A DNA stretch of 64,000 bases from NCBI RefSeq assembly GCF_012641395.1, contig NZ_JABAIH010000005.1, positions 124,001 through 188,000 on the forward strand, written 5' to 3'. Each line of letters begins with the position of its first letter. The first letter of the stretch is position 1. The notes beneath the pieces were generated by a model. The model was not told the origin of the DNA. It saw only the letters and a list, made by a program, of their open reading frames with translations, and ran no database searches. A program made the position numbers and the translations under genes. Positions 9,152 to 19,708 of the stretch are shown piece by piece. The DNA is from Rhizobium sp. P32RR-XVIII. Lineage in GTDB: Bacteria; Pseudomonadota; Alphaproteobacteria; Rhizobiales; Rhizobiaceae.

Positions 9152-9608
9152 TCCTTTACGCCACCTCGCGCGATTTCGATCCGCTTATAGAATGTTTTGC
9201 GCGGCGCTGTAAGCAGGCCCTCTGCTAAAGCCGGTGCTTACTCGCGAGGAGAAATCTGTAACGATACAGTCGGAATGTCGAGAACTTTTTGCTGGTTGCA
9301 ATGCAGCATTCCCTACTCAAGATGCGACTTGAATGCCGACAAGAAGGTTTTTGCACATGCGAAACAGATTTTCTGCAAAGACCGACATGCATATGAAAAA
9401 TATCACATGATATCAATTAATTAAATGCATTCACGCGGGTCTGTCGTCGCCGCGAAACGCAGTGCGATCGATGCAAGATAGCGAGATCCAGACAGCCGTT
9501 TACAGCCGCGGGAGCTGTCCAGGAAAATTTTTTGTGGGCGGGCGGTTGCGCCAAAATATCGATTGAACTAAGTTTTTCCGGCAACGTTTCAGTGAGGGAG
9601 GAGAACTC
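9152..9608. promoter_or_regulatory. Divergent control region of the sugar locus
   Basis: This 457-base gap is AT-richer than its surroundings and holds no convincing gene. It must carry the promoters of the LacI-type gene and of the importer operon. A candidate dyad, ATATCA-CA-TGATAT, lies at 9400–9413; TTGCGCCAA near 9548 is another small dyad. Neither matches a classical LacI operator well, so the operator is not assigned. The strong GAGGGAGGAG site just before 9609 serves the binding-protein gene. Confidence 0.45.
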
Positions 9609-10847
9609 ATGAAGTTTCGTTCGTTTGCGGCTGTGCTTGCCGCGTCGGTGGCGCTTCCGCTCGGTGCGGCCCACGCAACCGATCTTGAAGTCACCCATTG
9701 GTGGACATCCGGCGGTGAAGCCGCCGCCGTCAAGGTTCTTGCCGATAGCTACAATGCGCTTGGCGACAACAAGTGGGTCGATGGCGCAATTGCCGGTTCC
9801 GGCACCACCGCCAATCCGATCATCATCAGCCGTATTCTCGGTGGCAATCCGATGGGCGCGACCCAGATGAACACCGGCCGCGACGCCGAAGAGCTCATCA
9901 AGGCCGGCCTCATGACGGACCTGACGCCGCTCGCCGAGGCGGAGCACTGGAAGGACGTTATCCGTCCGGCGAAGCTGCTCGACGCCTGCACCTACGAAGG
10001 CAAGATTTACTGCGTGCCGATCAACATTCACTCCTGGCAGTGGATGTGGGTTAACCGCCACGTGTTCGAAGACAACGGCATGGCTGTTCCGAAGAACTGG
10101 GAGGAACTCGCAGCCGACGCGTCGAAGCTCAAGGAGAAAGGCGTCACCCCGCTTGCGACGGGTGCCCCGTGGCAGGTCGAAGGTATCCGTAACGTCATGC
10201 AGGCCGGTATCGGCGGCAAGGAACTCTACCTCGCCATCAACGACAAGAAGAGCGAGGAAGCCATCCGCAGTGATCAGAACCGCAAGGTATGGGAAGCTTT
10301 CGCCCAGGCCCGCGATATGGTCGATCCGTCCTATTCCGGCCGCGACTGGAATGTCGCCACCAACATGGTGATCGAGGGCAAGGCCGCCGCTCAGATCATG
10401 GGCGATTGGGCGCAGGGCGAATTCGGTGTGGCGAAGAAGGTGGCAGGCACGGATTATGATTGCCTTCCCGGTCTTGGCTACAACCCGCAGCTCGACACGG
10501 GCGGCGATGCCTTCTACTTCCCGAAGAACAGCAATCCTGACGTGACCAAGGCGCAGCTCGAACTCGCCAAGATGCTTCTTTCCAAGGAAGTCCAGGTCAA
10601 GTTCAACCTGGTCAAGGGTTCGCTGCCGGTGCGCGGCGATGTCGATCTCAATGCGGCCAATGCCTGCATGAAGAAGGGCATCGAGATCCTTTCGAACCTC
10701 GACAACGTTCTGCCTTCGACCGAGCAGATGCTCGACTCCGATACGCAGGGCCAGCTGCAGGATCTCGCGCTCGAGTTCTTCAGCTCCAAGATGTCCGTGG
10801 ATGACGCGATCGACCGTCAGGTCGATATCATCTCACAGGCCCAGTAA
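9609..10847 (+). CDS. Sugar ABC transporter, periplasmic substrate-binding protein (CUT1)
   Basis: 412 residues with a Sec signal peptide (MKFRSFAAVLAASVALPLGAAHA, cleavage probably after residue 23), then the mature start DLEVTHWWTSGGEAAAV, which is typical of glucose/mannose-type family 1 binding proteins. It delivers a sugar to the two permeases encoded just downstream. A strong ribosome binding site precedes the ATG. An intercistronic hairpin follows it, as is common after binding-protein genes, where it favours a larger amount of this protein. The HWWTSGGE segment and length suggest monosaccharide or short oligosaccharide binding; the GH2 and GH43 enzymes in the same locus favour a hemicellulose-derived ligand. 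The ligand itself is inference. Confidence 0.9.
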   Translation: MKFRSFAAVLAASVALPLGAAHATDLEVTHWWTSGGEAAAVKVLADSYNALGDNKWVDGAIAGSGTTANPIIISRILGGNPMGATQMNTGRDAEELIKAGLMTDLTPLAEAEHWKDVIRPAKLLDACTYEGKIYCVPINIHSWQWMWVNRHVFEDNGMAVPKNWEELAADASKLKEKGVTPLATGAPWQVEGIRNVMQAGIGGKELYLAINDKKSEEAIRSDQNRKVWEAFAQARDMVDPSYSGRDWNVATNMVIEGKAAAQIMGDWAQGEFGVAKKVAGTDYDCLPGLGYNPQLDTGGDAFYFPKNSNPDVTKAQLELAKMLLSKEVQVKFNLVKGSLPVRGDVDLNAANACMKKGIEILSNLDNVLPSTEQMLDSDTQGQLQDLALEFFSSKMSVDDAIDRQVDIISQAQ

Positions 10848-10882
10848 GGCCATAGACGCTCTTACGACTTGAGACGGCTTAC

Positions 10883-10910
10883 GGGCGCGGGCGGTAGTCC
10901 GCCCGCGCCC
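10883..10910 (+). other. Intercistronic hairpin after the binding-protein gene
   Basis: A perfect 12-base stem (GGGCGCGGGCGG with CCGCCCGCGCCC) with a TAGT loop, no T tract, followed 11 bases later by the AGGAGG site of the permease gene. This is the form expected of an mRNA-stabilising or partial attenuation element, as known between malE and malF; the function here is inferred. Confidence 0.7.
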
Positions 10911-10932
10911 GCGCCGCCCACAGGAGGTATCG

Positions 10933-11823
10933 ATGGCTCACCCCGGCCGGCCGTTTGGCCTGTTGCGCAACCTCAATGCGAAGATCGCGGCAATCCCGAT
11001 GATGCTGACGGTCATCGTGATTTTCATCGGTTGCACGCTCTGGACCGTTTTCTACTCATTCACGTCGTCGCGACTCTTGCCGACAACCGATTTCGTCGGC
11101 TTCGATCAGTACCGGCGCCTGTTCGGCAGTGCGCGCTGGAACCAGTCGGTCATCAACCTTGCGACCTATGGCATCTGCGTACTGACATTTGTCTTCGTCA
11201 TCGGTTTCCTGCTGGCCGTTCTCATCGATCAGAAGATCCGCTTCGAGAACACGTTCCGCACGATCTTTCTCTATCCGTTCGCGCTGTCGTTCATCGTGAC
11301 GGGACTCGTCTGGCAGTGGATTCTCGATCCCAGCCTCGGCGTCCCGAAGGTCCTCAACGATCTCGGCCTTCCGGGCGGCAGCCTGGCCCTGCTCGGCGAC
11401 AAGAACACCGTCATTTATGCGCTGGTCGTCGCTGGCCTGTGGCAGGGGACGGGACTTGTCATGGTGCTGATGCTTGCGGGTCTGCGCGGTATCGATTCCG
11501 AAATCTGGAAGGCCGCCCGCGTCGACGGCATCCCGGCATGGCGCACCTATCTCTTCATCATCATTCCGATGATGCGCGGCGTCTTTGTCACGACGCTCGT
11601 CATCGTCGCCTCGGGCATCGTGCGCGTCTATGACCTCGTCGTCGCGATGACGCAGGGCGGACCTGGTTTCGCATCGGAAGTGCCTGCAAAATACGTCTAT
11701 TCGTTCATGTTCGAGCGCGCCAATCTCGGGCAGGGGCTTGCGGCATCCACCGTGATGCTCGTCACCGTCTTCATCATCCTGGTTCCGTGGGCTCTCTCCG
11801 AGTTCCGCCAGAAACGATCCTGA
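10933..11823 (+). CDS. Sugar ABC transporter permease (first CUT1 subunit)
   Basis: 296 residues, six predicted membrane segments, with the EAA loop of binding-protein-dependent permeases at EIWKAARVDGIPAWRTYLFI, which contacts the ATPase. The start is ATG at 10933 behind a strong AGGAGG site. The N-terminal cytoplasmic stretch and the MLTVIVIFIGCTLWTVFYSF first helix are typical of MalF-type subunits of short length. It pairs with the permease starting 11 bases downstream to form the channel for the sugar brought by the binding protein. The gene lies in a run of co-directional genes from 9609 onward. Confidence 0.9.
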   Translation: MAHPGRPFGLLRNLNAKIAAIPMMLTVIVIFIGCTLWTVFYSFTSSRLLPTTDFVGFDQYRRLFGSARWNQSVINLATYGICVLTFVFVIGFLLAVLIDQKIRFENTFRTIFLYPFALSFIVTGLVWQWILDPSLGVPKVLNDLGLPGGSLALLGDKNTVIYALVVAGLWQGTGLVMVLMLAGLRGIDSEIWKAARVDGIPAWRTYLFIIIPMMRGVFVTTLVIVASGIVRVYDLVVAMTQGGPGFASEVPAKYVYSFMFERANLGQGLAASTVMLVTVFIILVPWALSEFRQKRS

Positions 11824-11834
11824 GGAGCCCGATC

Positions 11835-12731
11835 ATGGCAGTTATCTCTGCAGACGAACCGTTTGGTGCAAAGCCGAGGCGCATGTTCGCACCGTCGACC
11901 ATCATCCTCTACAGCGTGCTTACGGTCGCCGCGCTCTACTATCTCCTTCCGCTTTACGTGATGGTCGTCACGTCTCTGAAGGACATGACAGAAATCCGCA
12001 TGGGCAACATCTTCGCGCCGCCGGTACAGATCACCTTCGAGCCCTGGGTCAAGGCATGGAGCCAGGCCTGCACCGGCCTCGAATGCTCCGGCATCAGTGT
12101 CGGTTTCTGGAAGTCGGTGAAGATCACCATTCCGAGTGTCATCATCTCGGTGGCCATCGCATCCGTGAATGGCTACGGGCTCTCCTACTGGCGCTTCAAA
12201 GGGTCGGAAGTGTTCTTCACGATCCTGCTCTTCGGCGCCTTCATCCCCTATCAGGTAATGCTCTATCCGCTCGTCATCATCATGCGCGAGCTCGGCATCT
12301 TCTCGACCATCTGGGCCGTCGTCCTGGTGCACACGATCTTCGGCATGCCGATCAATACGCTGCTCTTCCGCAACTACTTCGCGTCGCTGCCGCCCGAACT
12401 CTTCAAGGCAGCTCGCGTGGACGGGGCCGGATTCTGGCAGGTATTCTTCCGCATCATGCTGCCGATGTCGCTGCCGATTTTCGTCGTCTCGATGATCATC
12501 CAGATCACCGGCATCTGGAACGACTTCCTGTTTGGCGTGATCTTCGCCGGCAACCAGAATTTTCCGATGACGGTGCAGCTCAACAACATCGTCAATGCCG
12601 TTCAGGGCGTGAAGGAATACAATGTCAACATGGCCGCAACGCTGCTTACCGGCGCTGTGCCCCTTATCGTCTACTTCGTCTCCGGGCGTCTCTTCGTTCG
12701 CGGTATCGCCGCCGGCGCAGTGAAAGGTTGA
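11835..12731 (+). CDS. Sugar ABC transporter permease (second CUT1 subunit)
   Basis: 298 residues with six membrane segments and the EAA loop ELFKAARVDGAGFWQVFFRI near the C-terminal third. The ATG at 11835 is preceded by TGAGGAG, in which the TGA is the stop region of the preceding permease; an in-frame ATG 16 codons upstream overlaps that gene and lacks a site. MalG-type subunit. It is followed after 3 bases by the ATPase gene, so translation is probably coupled through the whole transporter. Confidence 0.9.
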   Translation: MAVISADEPFGAKPRRMFAPSTIILYSVLTVAALYYLLPLYVMVVTSLKDMTEIRMGNIFAPPVQITFEPWVKAWSQACTGLECSGISVGFWKSVKITIPSVIISVAIASVNGYGLSYWRFKGSEVFFTILLFGAFIPYQVMLYPLVIIMRELGIFSTIWAVVLVHTIFGMPINTLLFRNYFASLPPELFKAARVDGAGFWQVFFRIMLPMSLPIFVVSMIIQITGIWNDFLFGVIFAGNQNFPMTVQLNNIVNAVQGVKEYNVNMAATLLTGAVPLIVYFVSGRLFVRGIAAGAVKG

Positions 12732-12734
12732 TCC

Positions 12735-13820
12735 ATGAAAACAAGCGTTTCCATCAAAGATCTGTCGCTGAATTTCGGCGCCGTCAGCGTTCTTAAGGAT
12801 CTGAACCTCGACATCAATGACGGCGAATTCCTGGTGCTGCTTGGTTCGTCCGGCTGCGGCAAGTCCACACTGCTCAACTGCATCGCGGGACTGCTCGATG
12901 CATCCGCGGGGCAGATCTTCATCAAGGGCAAGAACGTCACCTGGGAGGAGCCGAAGGATCGCGGCATCGGCATGGTGTTCCAGTCCTATGCGCTCTATCC
13001 ACAGATGAGCGTCGAGAAGAACCTCTCCTTCGGTCTTCGCGTTGCGAAGGTGCCGCAGGCCGAGATCGAAAAGCGCGTGGCGCGTGCTGCCGAAATTCTG
13101 CAGATCCAGCCGCTCTTGAAGCGCAAGCCAGCCGAGCTTTCCGGCGGCCAGCGCCAGCGCGTGGCGATCGGCCGTGCCCTGGTGCGCGACGTCGACGTAT
13201 TCCTCTTCGATGAGCCACTCTCCAACCTCGACGCCAAGCTCCGTTCGGAACTGCGCGTCGAGATCAAGCGGCTCCACCAATCGCTGAAGAACACGATGAT
13301 CTACGTGACCCACGACCAGATCGAGGCGCTGACGCTCGCCGATCGCATCGCGATCATGAAGAGCGGCATCATCCAGCAGCTCGACGATCCGACGACGATC
13401 TACAACAAGCCGCGCAACCTCTTCGTCGCGGGCTTCATCGGTTCGCCGTCGATGAACTTCCTCAAAGGCGAGTTGACCAAGAACGGCGGTAAGCCGGTGT
13501 TCACCGCGAACGGCGTCAGCTTCTCGCTCGAGGGCTATGAAGCGGCGGAACCGCTGCAGGCGGGCCGCAAAGTCGTTCTTGGGGTGCGTCCGGAACACAT
13601 CAAGGTCGATGAAAATCTCGGGCCGGAAGTGCACGATGCCACCGTCGACATCGAAGAGCCGATGGGCGCCGACAACCTTCTGTGGCTGAAGCATGCAGGC
13701 CATGTGATGTCGGTTCGCATCAACGGCGCGCGCCGCTTCAAGGCAGGGACGCCGGTGAAGCTCAGTTTCGACATGTCGCTGGCATCGCTTTTCGACGCCG
13801 AGACCGAAAAGCGGATCTGA
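12735..13820 (+). CDS. Sugar ABC transporter ATP-binding protein (MalK/UgpC type)
   Basis: 361 residues. Walker A is GSSGCGKST (about residues 38–46), the Q loop sits in GMVFQSYALYP, the signature is LSGGQRQRVAIGRAL, Walker B is VFLFDEPLSNLD and the switch histidine is in YVTHDQIEA. The C-terminal 120 residues form the regulatory TOBE/OB-fold module of MalK-type ATPases (KVVLGVRPEHIKV). It powers import through the two permeases just upstream. In this family one ATPase may serve several transporters, but its position at the end of the transporter genes suggests it is dedicated. The stop is 106 bases before the GH2 gene. Confidence 0.93.
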   Translation: MKTSVSIKDLSLNFGAVSVLKDLNLDINDGEFLVLLGSSGCGKSTLLNCIAGLLDASAGQIFIKGKNVTWEEPKDRGIGMVFQSYALYPQMSVEKNLSFGLRVAKVPQAEIEKRVARAAEILQIQPLLKRKPAELSGGQRQRVAIGRALVRDVDVFLFDEPLSNLDAKLRSELRVEIKRLHQSLKNTMIYVTHDQIEALTLADRIAIMKSGIIQQLDDPTTIYNKPRNLFVAGFIGSPSMNFLKGELTKNGGKPVFTANGVSFSLEGYEAAEPLQAGRKVVLGVRPEHIKVDENLGPEVHDATVDIEEPMGADNLLWLKHAGHVMSVRINGARRFKAGTPVKLSFDMSLASLFDAETEKRI

Positions 13821-13926
13821 ATCGCAATGCGGGGCGGGGCCGCAAGCTCCGCCTGATCTTCAATGCGGCCAGTCGGCCGTCCAAATTCGGCCGCAACCTC
13901 CCCGGCGGCCTGATCAGGATAATGTC

Positions 13927-16392
13927 ATGACTTCCTTGCCGAAGAACGCCTCCAGTATCGATCTGTCCGGTACCTGGCAGCTCGCCTCCACCGATGGCGA
14001 GATCAGGAGCGTGATCACGCTACCGGGTGATGTCCACACGGCGCTTCACTCCGCAGAGCTCATTGCCGACCCGTATTTCGGCCGCAACGAAGAGCAGGTG
14101 CAATGGGTTGCGCACAAGGACTGGGTGATTGAGCGGAGCTTTTCGCTACAGGACACTGAGGGCGACTGGTGTCTCGATATTGATTACCTCGACACCGTCG
14201 CATCGGTCTTCGTCAACGGCTTGCTAGCGCTTTCGTCCGACAACTGCTTCCGCCGCTACCGGCCGGATGTTTCAAGCATGCTGAAAGCGGGCGACAACAC
14301 GATCCGCATCGTGCTGCATTCGAGCATTGCCGCCGGTGCCGAACGCCAGAGCAAGCAGCCTTTCTACATTCCCTATCATCCGGGCAATTCACCGATCGCC
14401 AATGGCAATATGCTGCGCAAGGCGCAATGCCATTTCGGCTGGGACTGGAACATCGCCATTGCGCCGCTCGGCCTTTACGGAACGATCGCGCTGAGGAAGC
14501 TCGAAACCGCCCGCATAGAGCACGTCACGACCCGCCAGATCCATAGTCTTGATGGCAGCGTTCAACTGCAAGTCACGGCCACGCTCTTCGCGAAGAACCC
14601 GGGCATTGTGCCGGTGCATTTCTCGCTCGATGGCGAGCGCGTCCGTCTCGAGGTCGGCGTCAACAGCGGTCAGACGACGATCAACCATGTCTTCGATATC
14701 GAGAAGCCCCGTCTCTGGTGGCCTTCCGGCAGCGGCGAGCAGGCGCTCTATGCGCTTTCCGTCGAGGTTCCGGGCGATACGGTAACCAAGCAGGTCGGCC
14801 TTCGCACCATCGAGCTCGTCACCACGCCGGATGCTGCCGGCAGCCGTTTCGCTTTCAAGGTCAATGGCCGCGAAATCTTCTGCCGCGGTGCGAACTGGAT
14901 TCCTGCGGACGCGCTGTTTTCGCGCTCATCTCCCGGAAAGACGGAGGACCTGCTGCAATCGGCGAAAGCCGCCAACATGAACATGATCCGTGTTTGGGGC
15001 GGCGGCTTCTACGAGCAGGATTATTTCTACGACCTGTGCGACCGCCTTGGCCTCATGGTCTGGCAGGACTTCATGTTCGCCTGCAATCTCTATCCTTCGA
15101 CGGAGGATTTCCTCGAGAACGTCGCGCATGAAGTCGACTATCAGGTCAAACGGCTGTCCTCGCATCCGTCGATCGCGCTCTGGTGCGGCGACAACGAGCT
15201 AGTTGGCGCGCTCACATGGTTCGACGAGCCGAAGAAGGATCGGGACCGTTACCTCGTTTCCTACGATCGTCTGAACCGCACCATCGAGCAATCGCTGAAG
15301 AAGGCGCTTCCGGGTGCGCTGTGGTGGCCGTCGAGTCCTGCCTCCGGCTATCTCGATTTCGGCGATGCCTGGCATGCCGACGGCTCGGGCGACATGCATT
15401 ACTGGTCGGTCTGGCACGAGAACAAGTCGTTCGACAATTACCGGACGGTCAGGCCGCGCTTCTGCTCCGAGTTTGGCTTCCAGTCCTACACGTCGCTCCC
15501 GGTCATCAAGACCTATGCAGACGCGAAAGACATGAACGTCGCCTCGCCGGTCATGGAGCTGCACCAGAAGAATGCCGGCGGCAACGAGCGCATCGCCGGC
15601 ACCATGTTCCGTTACTTCCGCTTCCCGAAGGACTTTCCGAATTTCGTCTATCTGAGCCAGATCCAGCAGGGCCTCGCGATCAAGACGGCGGTGGAATACT
15701 GGCGCTCGCTCAAGCCGCATTGCATGGGCACGATTTACTGGCAGCTCAACGACACCTGGCCGGTCGCATCCTGGTCCAGCCTCGATTACGGCGGCCGCTG
15801 GAAGGCGATGCATTATCTCGTCAGGCGCTTCTTCCAGCCGGTGGCAGTCGCCGCCATTCCGAGCGAGGACGGCAAGACGATCCGCTTGTCACTGGTCAAT
15901 GACACGCTTTCCGACGTCAGCATCGATCTTTCGATCTCGATCCTGACGATGAAGGGCGAGCGCCGGCACCTGAAGGATATCCAGGCGGTCTGCACGCCGG
16001 ATGCTGCCGTGACGGCAACGACGGTCGAGATGGCGGACATCCCCGCCGGCACGCTGCTCGCCTGGCACTTCAGCGCCTCGAACGGCATGGGCGGCGAGGG
16101 GCATTACGTTCACGGCACCTACAAGGCGCTGGAACTCGAACCTGCCGGACTGCAGGTGACTCGCGAATATGTCGAGGAGGACGGCTCCGTCTGCCTCAAC
16201 GTCACCGCCAAGGGACTGGCGCTTTTCGTGATGATCGAGACCGATTCCGACGGCAAGTATTCTGACAATGCCTTCGATCTGGCGGCCAGCGAGACTCGCC
16301 GCATCACCTTCACACCGGCGCAGCCGCTCGAAGGCGACGAGTTGCCTGAATTCCGTTTCTACGACCTGCATTCCTGCCAGTCCGTGGATTGA
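13927..16392 (+). CDS. Glycoside hydrolase family 2, beta-mannosidase-like
   Basis: 821 residues with the GH2 order: N-terminal sugar-binding jelly roll (about 10–170), immunoglobulin-like domain (about 190–300), TIM barrel (about 300–610) and C-terminal beta domains. The acid/base is Glu424 in LWCGDNE and the nucleophile is Glu515 in FCSEFGFQS; GANWIPAD and RVWGGGFYE are typical of beta-mannosidases rather than beta-galactosidases. No signal peptide is seen, so it would act in the cytoplasm on sugars brought in by the ABC importer. It releases a terminal non-reducing beta-linked sugar, probably mannose; the exact linkage is inference. It sits between the transporter ATPase and an isomerase gene. 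Confidence 0.88.
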   Translation: MTSLPKNASSIDLSGTWQLASTDGEIRSVITLPGDVHTALHSAELIADPYFGRNEEQVQWVAHKDWVIERSFSLQDTEGDWCLDIDYLDTVASVFVNGLLALSSDNCFRRYRPDVSSMLKAGDNTIRIVLHSSIAAGAERQSKQPFYIPYHPGNSPIANGNMLRKAQCHFGWDWNIAIAPLGLYGTIALRKLETARIEHVTTRQIHSLDGSVQLQVTATLFAKNPGIVPVHFSLDGERVRLEVGVNSGQTTINHVFDIEKPRLWWPSGSGEQALYALSVEVPGDTVTKQVGLRTIELVTTPDAAGSRFAFKVNGREIFCRGANWIPADALFSRSSPGKTEDLLQSAKAANMNMIRVWGGGFYEQDYFYDLCDRLGLMVWQDFMFACNLYPSTEDFLENVAHEVDYQVKRLSSHPSIALWCGDNELVGALTWFDEPKKDRDRYLVSYDRLNRTIEQSLKKALPGALWWPSSPASGYLDFGDAWHADGSGDMHYWSVWHENKSFDNYRTVRPRFCSEFGFQSYTSLPVIKTYADAKDMNVASPVMELHQKNAGGNERIAGTMFRYFRFPKDFPNFVYLSQIQQGLAIKTAVEYWRSLKPHCMGTIYWQLNDTWPVASWSSLDYGGRWKAMHYLVRRFFQPVAVAAIPSEDGKTIRLSLVNDTLSDVSIDLSISILTMKGERRHLKDIQAVCTPDAAVTATTVEMADIPAGTLLAWHFSASNGMGGEGHYVHGTYKALELEPAGLQVTREYVEEDGSVCLNVTAKGLALFVMIETDSDGKYSDNAFDLAASETRRITFTPAQPLEGDELPEFRFYDLHSCQSVD

Positions 16393-16434
16393 TCCTGATT
16401 CAAATGAATGGGCACGAGGCCCGAGGAGGATAAG

Positions 16435-17196
16435 ATGACCAAACTAAGTTTTCAGCTTTACAGCGCCCGCAATTTTCAGCCCTATTCGGCGATCCTCGAA
16501 AAGCTCGGCAAAGCCGGCTATTCGGAAGTGGAAGGTTTCGGCGGCATGTATGCCGATCTCGATGACGCCGGTCTCAAGAGCCTGCGTGCCGATCTCGACA
16601 AGAACGGCCTTGTGATGGCCACCGGCCATTTCAGCCCGGATCTCCTCGACGGCGACGTCAAGAAGTCGCTGAACATTGCCAAGTCACTCGGCATGGATTC
16701 GATCTATGCGCCGCATTTGGCCGCCGATAAGCGCCCGGCGGACAGCGCCGGCTGGCTCGCCTTCGGCAAGCGCCTTCATGAAATGGCAAAGCCCTACAAG
16801 GACGCCGGTTATGAATTCGGCTGGCACAATCATGACTTCGAATTCGTGAAGCTCGCCGACGGCTCGCTGCCGATCGAGCGCATTTTCGAAGGCGCGCCGG
16901 ATATTTCCTGGGAAGCGGATATTGCCTGGGTCGTTCGCGGCGGCGCCGATCCCTACGCCTGGATCGAGAAGCTCGGGCCCCGCATCACCGCCGTTCACGT
17001 CAAGGACATCGCTCCATCAGGCGAGAACACGAACGAAGACGGCTGGGCCGACGTCGGTCATGGCACCCTTGCCTGGGCGAAGCTGATTGCGGCGCTCAAA
17101 GGCACCAAGGCGAAGCACTACGTCGTCGAGCACGACAATCCGAGCGACGTCGATCGCCTGATCACTCGCTCGATCGCATCCTTCAAAACCTATTGA
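16435..17196 (+). CDS. Sugar phosphate isomerase/epimerase (xylose-isomerase-like TIM barrel)
   Basis: 253 residues. The fold signature of the AP-endonuclease-2/xylose-isomerase-like group is visible: SFQLYSARNF at the first strand, a GWHNHDFEF strand with metal-binding His and Glu, a WEADIAWV strand, and AVHVKDIA. These residues bind a divalent metal and catalyse ketose/aldose isomerisation or 3-epimerisation. The ATG at 16435 follows GAGGAGG; an upstream in-frame ATG lacks a site. It is 7 bases from the next gene, a Gfo/Idh/MocA dehydrogenase, a common partner in oxidation/isomerisation routes for unusual sugars. Substrate unknown. Confidence 0.85.
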   Translation: MTKLSFQLYSARNFQPYSAILEKLGKAGYSEVEGFGGMYADLDDAGLKSLRADLDKNGLVMATGHFSPDLLDGDVKKSLNIAKSLGMDSIYAPHLAADKRPADSAGWLAFGKRLHEMAKPYKDAGYEFGWHNHDFEFVKLADGSLPIERIFEGAPDISWEADIAWVVRGGADPYAWIEKLGPRITAVHVKDIAPSGENTNEDGWADVGHGTLAWAKLIAALKGTKAKHYVVEHDNPSDVDRLITRSIASFKTY

Positions 17197-17203
17197 GGAC
17201 AAC

Positions 17204-18337
<1,134 letters not shown>

Positions 18338-18375
18338 GGGCGCTCTTGAAGTAAGGCTTCAAACCACTATTGTCC

Positions 18376-18405
18376 CGCGCGGGCAGATCTGCCCGCGCGA
18401 TTTTC
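18376..18405 (+). terminator. GC-rich palindrome with T-rich tail inside the sugar locus
   Basis: A perfect 24-base palindrome (CGCGCGGGCAGA and its complement, 18376–18399) followed by ATTTTC. It lies in the 84-base gap between the Gfo/Idh/MocA gene and the aldo/keto reductase. It looks like an intrinsic terminator or attenuator inside the operon, but the T tract is short and the palindrome has no unpaired loop beyond the centre. Confidence 0.55.
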
Positions 18406-18421
18406 TTAAAGGACTAGGACC

Positions 18422-19453
<1,032 letters not shown>

Positions 19454-19536
19454 GGCGCCGCCGGTCCCGATTGATAGGTTCTAGCGCCGTCCTCGGGCGA
19501 TGTCAGAGTTCTGGGATAGGTCGCACTCTTTTCGAC

Positions 19537-19620
19537 GTCATCCTCGGCCTTGTGCCGAGGATCTGAACACGCAACCAAATCAATCGGTTGCAGATCCTCG
19601 GGACAAGCCCGAGGATGACG
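19537..19620. repeat. Palindromic intergenic repeat (RIME-like)
   Basis: The two ends, GTCATCCTCGGCCTTGTGCC… and …GGACAAGCCCGAGGATGAC, are inverted copies with a few mismatches, and each half is itself a small hairpin (CCTCGGC…GCCGAGG). It fills much of the 255-base gap between the aldo/keto reductase and the GH43 gene. The type is widespread in Rhizobiaceae intergenic DNA. Confidence 0.75.
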
Positions 19621-19708
19621 AACAACTGTTGGGGCGGCGTTTTCAGCGCGCTTCCGCGTCGCCTTCGGGCGGCGCGTTCCATATCGCCATTCGGAGGAGG
19701 AGCCGTCA

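Noticed and set aside
9400..9413. ATATCA-CA-TGATAT as the LacI-type operator
   Set aside because: The dyad is AT-rich and lacks the central CG typical of LacI-family sites, so it was left as a candidate only within the control-region entry.
11697..13703. A 668-codon open frame on the minus strand
   Set aside because: It is the antisense shadow of the permease and ATPase genes, which have clear motifs, ribosome binding sites and tight spacing. Its translation is His/Arg/Asp-rich without any fold pattern.
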